A stretch of 33,870 nucleotides of DNA from Planctomycetia bacterium (GTDB lineage: Bacteria; Planctomycetota; Phycisphaerae; Phycisphaerales; SM1A02), in NCBI GenBank assembly GCA_005790605.1, contig SXUI01000029.1, positions 1 to 33,870 on the forward strand. The letters are read 5' to 3'. The stretch's first letter is position 1, and every line of letters begins with the position of its first letter. The notes below the pieces were generated by a model that did no database searches, had not been told where the DNA came from, and saw nothing but the letters and a program-made list of their open reading frames with translations. Made by a program: the position numbers and the translations under genes. Shown here one piece after another: positions 30,506 to 33,870 of this stretch.

Positions 30506-32623
30506 CTATTGGCGATTGAGTGGATCGACTGAAGCACGAAGCGCAACAAGCGCGTTTTCAAACTTTGCAAGCGCATCTTGCAATCGCGTCACAGCGCGCT
30601 CGAGCCTTGCGCCATCACGATCCTCTATCGCTTCCGAAACCTCTGGGAGCACACTCGTCCCATATCCCGTGAATCGATCCGTAGCGGCGTACAGATTCGA
30701 ATACCAAGGGCGCCCTGCGAGTCCGCCGCCAGCTCTAAAAGCATCCCGGCACGACCTCAGCGCCGCTCGGGTCGAGACAGTCAGGTCTGCTGTCGCACTC
30801 GCGACCCGTACCGCCTCGTCAGTTGCACTCGCAAGCGCACCCAAGCTATCGATGCGGAGCGCAAGCGCTGTGAGCGCATCAATCGGTAGCGCTGCGTCTT
30901 GCGCCTTGCGCGCAGCCGCAAGGAGTCGCTCGGCGAGCAACGCAATCGTGCGCTCCGCGTCAAACCCCGCAACGCTTGCGTCACTCATGCGACCGACGAA
31001 TGCGTTGGTCAGGCGCGTCACGAGTTCAGCCGCGCGGTAGTCACTCCCCACAGTCGATTGATACCACGCGACCGTGTCGTAGTTTGAGTGGTAACTGTTT
31101 CCTGCACTTCCATGCGAACTGATCGAAACGCTCGGCACAAGTGCGCGACACCAAAACGCAACATGATCGCTCCCACCGCCAAGTTCGCCGATCGAACGCG
31201 CCGACGAATCCGCTGACACTCGCGGAAGTAAGTCAAGCGCCGTGCCATCACCATCGGGCGCCGGCACCGCTGATGCTGCGCGAAGCAGTTCAGCGTGCAG
31301 CCACGGCGACGCAGCGAACGATGGCTTCAGTCCCATCGCAGCCATGTCAAGATTGATGTACGCCACACACCGCGCGCTCAGTTCGCGCTCCATACCCTCG
31401 ACCCACTCGGTGGAACCGAAAATGCCATATTCCTCGGCGCCCCATGCAGCAAACACAATCGTGCGATCACTTCGCACGCCGTTCTTTGACAGCAATCCGA
31501 AGTCTCTCGCACTCTCCATTAAACAGATCGTTCCAGCAAGTGGGTCTGCGGCGCCAAAGCACCACGCATCATGGTGACAACCGATGACGACAAACTCCTC
31601 GGGAATGGACTTGCCAGCAAGTCGTCCAATCACATTCGCAGTCGATTGCACAAGCCGCTCTTGCTCGATCTTCAAGTGAAGTCGCACGCCCTGCACCGGT
31701 TCGGTTGACTCCATCGCGTCACTCGTCAATCGATACTCGCACGGAAGCCCACCAATCCACGCAGTCGGAGCGATCTCGCCCTTCATTCGCGAGAGAATCT
31801 CTCGCGCTGCGGCGTAGCCGATTGGCTGCACGGGAATCTTTGGGAGCATGTCGTCGGTTGGCGCACGAACAACACCCGGAACTGACTTGCGTCCGGGCGT
31901 GCCGGGATCTCCGGGGTACGGCAGCGTCAAGAGCGAACCACGCTGAATGCACGCATCGTTGGCCCAACCACCACCATCTGGCCAGACGCTTCCCTTTCCT
32001 GAACCGGCGTCGGCGGGGTCCGTGAAAATCACGAGCGCGGCGCACTCTGCATCCTGCGCAAACTTGGCTTTGTATCCGCGAAAGTTTCCACCATATCGCG
32101 CAAGCGCGATCTTGCCCTTGGTCTCGACACCGAGCGACTTCAGTTGCGCAAAGTCTTCGCGTGTTCCGTAGTTCACATACACAACCGATGACTCAACATC
32201 GCCCGATCCACTCCACGCGTTCCAACCAAGATTGAGATCGGGATGCGCAGTCTGCGGATCGACCGCGAGGTTCGGTTCGGTAATGGCGAGCGCCATCACG
32301 CCCCGTCGCGGCGCGAGCGTTGGGTCTGTGCTCTGCGGAAACTCCGCATCGACAATCTCCAACAATGACGCCTTCGGACGCGGGAGCAAGAGTTCAAGTC
32401 GATCGATCTCAACCTCAAGACCAAAGTCGACGAACGACTTTGCGATGTTCTCAATCACATGCGCATCACCGACTGACCCTGCCACATGTGGCTCGCTCGC
32501 AAGCATCGTGTGAAACTTCGCGAGTTCCGTGCGTGAGACCGCCTCCACTGATTTGGCGACGAGTGGATCCGCGGACACCTGCGCAAGAAGTAGGACGCTA
32601 AGACTCGAGGTAATCAAGATCAC
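30506..32623 (-). CDS. M28-family glutamate carboxypeptidase II-like peptidase
   Basis: A 705-residue protein starting with a GTG and a short signal peptide (LITSSLSVLLLAQVSA). Domain order matches glutamate carboxypeptidase II (PSMA): an N-terminal part with a protease-associated insert (about 135-300), the dizinc peptidase (about 325-545) and a TfR-type dimerisation helix bundle (about 570-700). Zinc ligands are His350 (GCHHDAW), bridging Asp360 (ADPLAG), Glu398 and Asp426 (INLDM), with catalytic Glu397 (GAEEYG); the final His is in SYHSNYDT. The intervals from the first His (10, 47, 48 and 76 residues) are the same as in human PSMA as I recall it. Probably a periplasmic aminopeptidase or carboxypeptidase for acidic peptides. 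It overlaps the upstream MFS gene by 26 bases, so the two are co-expressed, perhaps to import the released products. Confidence 0.93.
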   Translation of the reverse strand: MILITSSLSVLLLAQVSADPLVAKSVEAVSRTELAKFHTMLASEPHVAGSVGDAHVIENIAKSFVDFGLEVEIDRLELLLPRPKASLLEIVDAEFPQSTDPTLAPRRGVMALAITEPNLAVDPQTAHPDLNLGWNAWSGSGDVESSVVYVNYGTREDFAQLKSLGVETKGKIALARYGGNFRGYKAKFAQDAECAALVIFTDPADAGSGKGSVWPDGGGWANDACIQRGSLLTLPYPGDPGTPGRKSVPGVVRAPTDDMLPKIPVQPIGYAAAREILSRMKGEIAPTAWIGGLPCEYRLTSDAMESTEPVQGVRLHLKIEQERLVQSTANVIGRLAGKSIPEEFVVIGCHHDAWCFGAADPLAGTICLMESARDFGLLSKNGVRSDRTIVFAAWGAEEYGIFGSTEWVEGMERELSARCVAYINLDMAAMGLKPSFAASPWLHAELLRAASAVPAPDGDGTALDLLPRVSADSSARSIGELGGGSDHVAFWCRALVPSVSISSHGSAGNSYHSNYDTVAWYQSTVGSDYRAAELVTRLTNAFVGRMSDASVAGFDAERTIALLAERLLAAARKAQDAALPIDALTALALRIDSLGALASATDEAVRVASATADLTVSTRAALRSCRDAFRAGGGLAGRPWYSNLYAATDRFTGYGTSVLPEVSEAIEDRDGARLERAVTRLQDALAKFENALVALRASVDPLNRQ

Positions 32624-33869
32624 GATCGAATGTCTCCTTCAAACAGGTCATCGCGCAGATGCCCACAACACAGCACCCTAAACCAAGCCACATCGTCGCG
32701 GATGCCGTGCCCAAGGACGGCGTGAGCCAGAACCAAATCCAAGTCACTGGCACAGCAGTGGCGCGAATGAAGTTGGGCGCGCTCGTCGCCGCAGTCGCGC
32801 GCAGGTTCGTTCCAAACTGCTCGCCCGCCATCGTGATGATGACCGCCCAGAATCCCGTCGCCGCGCCAACTCCGGCCATCATCCAATAGAAACGCACCTC
32901 ACTTACTGCTTCGGCGTTGATGAAGAGCACAATCGAGGCTGCGAGAATGCACTGAAACGAAATGATCGCGTAACGGCGGCTGCGCAGGTACTGACTCCAC
33001 AGTCCGCACACGATGTCGCCAACCACAACGCCGCTATAGGAAAACATAATCACCTTCGCAGGCGAGATCGGAGTTGGGTACTCGAGAGCGACGCCGATCT
33101 CTGGAGCGAAAATGAACATGACGCCGCCGACGAACCAGATGGGAAGTCCGCCGAGTACGACGCATGCAAATCGCGCGAGTCGTTTCGGAGGCCAAAGAAG
33201 TTGCAGCGGGTTCCCCAGCGATACACCCGTCGACTTGCGCGCGAGGTGAAAGAGCCCAGACTCTACGACGCCGATGCGCAGAATCAACAGCAACAGACCG
33301 AGCAATCCGCCGATGAGGTAACACTGGTACCACTCGAAAAATTGTGCCGCGATACCCGCGGCAACCGCGCCGCAGAGCCCGACTGCTGCGACGAGTGTCG
33401 TCGCGAGGCCACGGCGCGCGGTCGGCAAGAGTTCACTCACAAGCGTCACGCCTGCGCCAAGTTCACCAGCAAGTCCAAAGCCCGCCACGAATCGCAAGAC
33501 TTCGTAGTGCCACACTTCAGTGATGAACGCATTCAGGAGATTGGCAATCGAGTAGACCAAGATCGAGCCAAAAAGCACCTTCAGGCGCCCGAACTTATCG
33601 CCGAGCATGCCGAAGACAAGGCCGCCACAAAGCATCCCAATGAGTTGAAGGTCGAGGAGATGCTTTCCGAGCGACTTGAGTTCAGCCGCTTCGGTAATGC
33701 CGAGCGATTTCAAGCTCGGAATGCGAAGGATCGAGAAGAGCACGATGTCGAAGAGATCGACGAAGTATCCAAGCGCAGCGACGATGATCGCGAGCGTGGC
33801 ACCGCGCGATGGTCGCGTCGATGCGGCCGCATGTGGTGATGGGAGCTGCTTGTCCGCGCCTGCATCCAA
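32598..33869 (-). CDS. MFS transporter (possibly continuing beyond right edge)
   Basis: A protein of at least 423 residues with about twelve membrane helices. The loop 2-3 MFS signature GMLGDKFGRLKVL is clear, and RFVAGFGLAGELGAGVTLVSELLPTARRG fits the helix 4-5 region of metabolite:H+ symporters and sugar or carboxylate transporters. The only start inside the window is a TTG two bases from the edge and no ATG occurs before helix 1, so the true start may lie outside. The substrate is unknown. It overlaps the M28 peptidase start by 26 bases, suggesting uptake of peptidase products or a related solute. Confidence 0.88.
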   Translation of the reverse strand: MDAGADKQLPSPHAAASTRPSRGATLAIIVAALGYFVDLFDIVLFSILRIPSLKSLGITEAAELKSLGKHLLDLQLIGMLCGGLVFGMLGDKFGRLKVLFGSILVYSIANLLNAFITEVWHYEVLRFVAGFGLAGELGAGVTLVSELLPTARRGLATTLVAAVGLCGAVAAGIAAQFFEWYQCYLIGGLLGLLLLILRIGVVESGLFHLARKSTGVSLGNPLQLLWPPKRLARFACVVLGGLPIWFVGGVMFIFAPEIGVALEYPTPISPAKVIMFSYSGVVVGDIVCGLWSQYLRSRRYAIISFQCILAASIVLFINAEAVSEVRFYWMMAGVGAATGFWAVIITMAGEQFGTNLRATAATSAPNFIRATAVPVTWIWFWLTPSLGTASATMWLGLGCCVVGICAMTCLKETFDRDLDYLES

Positions 33870-33870
33870 C

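Overview
The window reads like a chromosomal segment of a GC-rich planctomycete, most likely of the class Phycisphaerae. This is inferred from four things seen here: a secreted PQQ-type dehydrogenase ending in two dockerin-like Ca-binding repeats, a DUF1573 secreted protein, a helix-turn-helix protein with two C-terminal membrane helices, and a fatty-acid cluster and ribosomal genes in unusual neighbourhoods. The region is mostly housekeeping genes packed densely on both strands. No rRNA, tRNA, CRISPR array, phage or IS element was recognised.

Layout. 1-1279 (minus): a haem nitric-oxide sensor (H-NOX) translationally coupled to an HNOBA-domain histidine kinase that runs off the left edge. 1316-3022 (minus): rpsG, rpsL and rnhA, closed by a terminator; fusA and tuf do not follow. 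3102-10304 (plus): a type II fatty-acid and phospholipid cluster with a near-consensus promoter, rpmF-plsX-fabH-fabD-lipoprotein, a strong terminator, then fabG-acpP-second ACP-fabF. fabG appears to start at an ATT codon. 10440-12845 (plus): a stand-alone FliN-type SpoA domain and a GH15 glucoamylase-like enzyme preceded by a perfect palindrome. 13119-17902 (minus): a Bax inhibitor-1-like membrane protein, PhoH2 (PIN plus PhoH ATPase), a Nif3-like protein and a ROK sugar kinase. 18043-19820 (plus): gatC-gatA for tRNA-dependent amidation, convergent with and overlapping mutY. 21064-22624 (plus): the HTH/membrane protein and phosphatidylserine decarboxylase. 22634-26572 (minus): a degenerate-receiver/GAF protein, then tsaB, a metallophosphoesterase and a DUF1573 protein in tight order. 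26651-27391 (plus): a TerC-family membrane protein. 27640-28417 (minus): a TacA/TacT-type toxin-antitoxin pair. 28869-33869 (minus): the PQQ-type dehydrogenase, a glutamate-carboxypeptidase-II-like M28 peptidase and an MFS transporter reaching the right edge.

How the genes fit together. plsX, fabH, fabD, fabG, ACP and fabF give phosphate acyl transfer, initiation, malonyl loading, ketoreduction, carrier and elongation. psd makes phosphatidylethanolamine from phosphatidylserine. Enoyl reductase, dehydratase and acetyl-CoA carboxylase are not in the window. gatCA, tsaB, rpsL, rpsG and rpmF serve translation; mutY and rnhA serve genome maintenance.

The least explained feature is a family of structured intergenic repeats, at about 12917-13091 (plus), 27382-27556 (minus) and a 122-bp tandem array at 28539-28795 (plus). 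All copies share a core hairpin whose outer arms are conserved while the distal stem changes sequence but keeps pairing. Two copies sit between convergent genes, one supplies the stop codon of terC, and copies in opposite orientation flank the toxin-antitoxin pair. This is my best candidate for an undescribed element.
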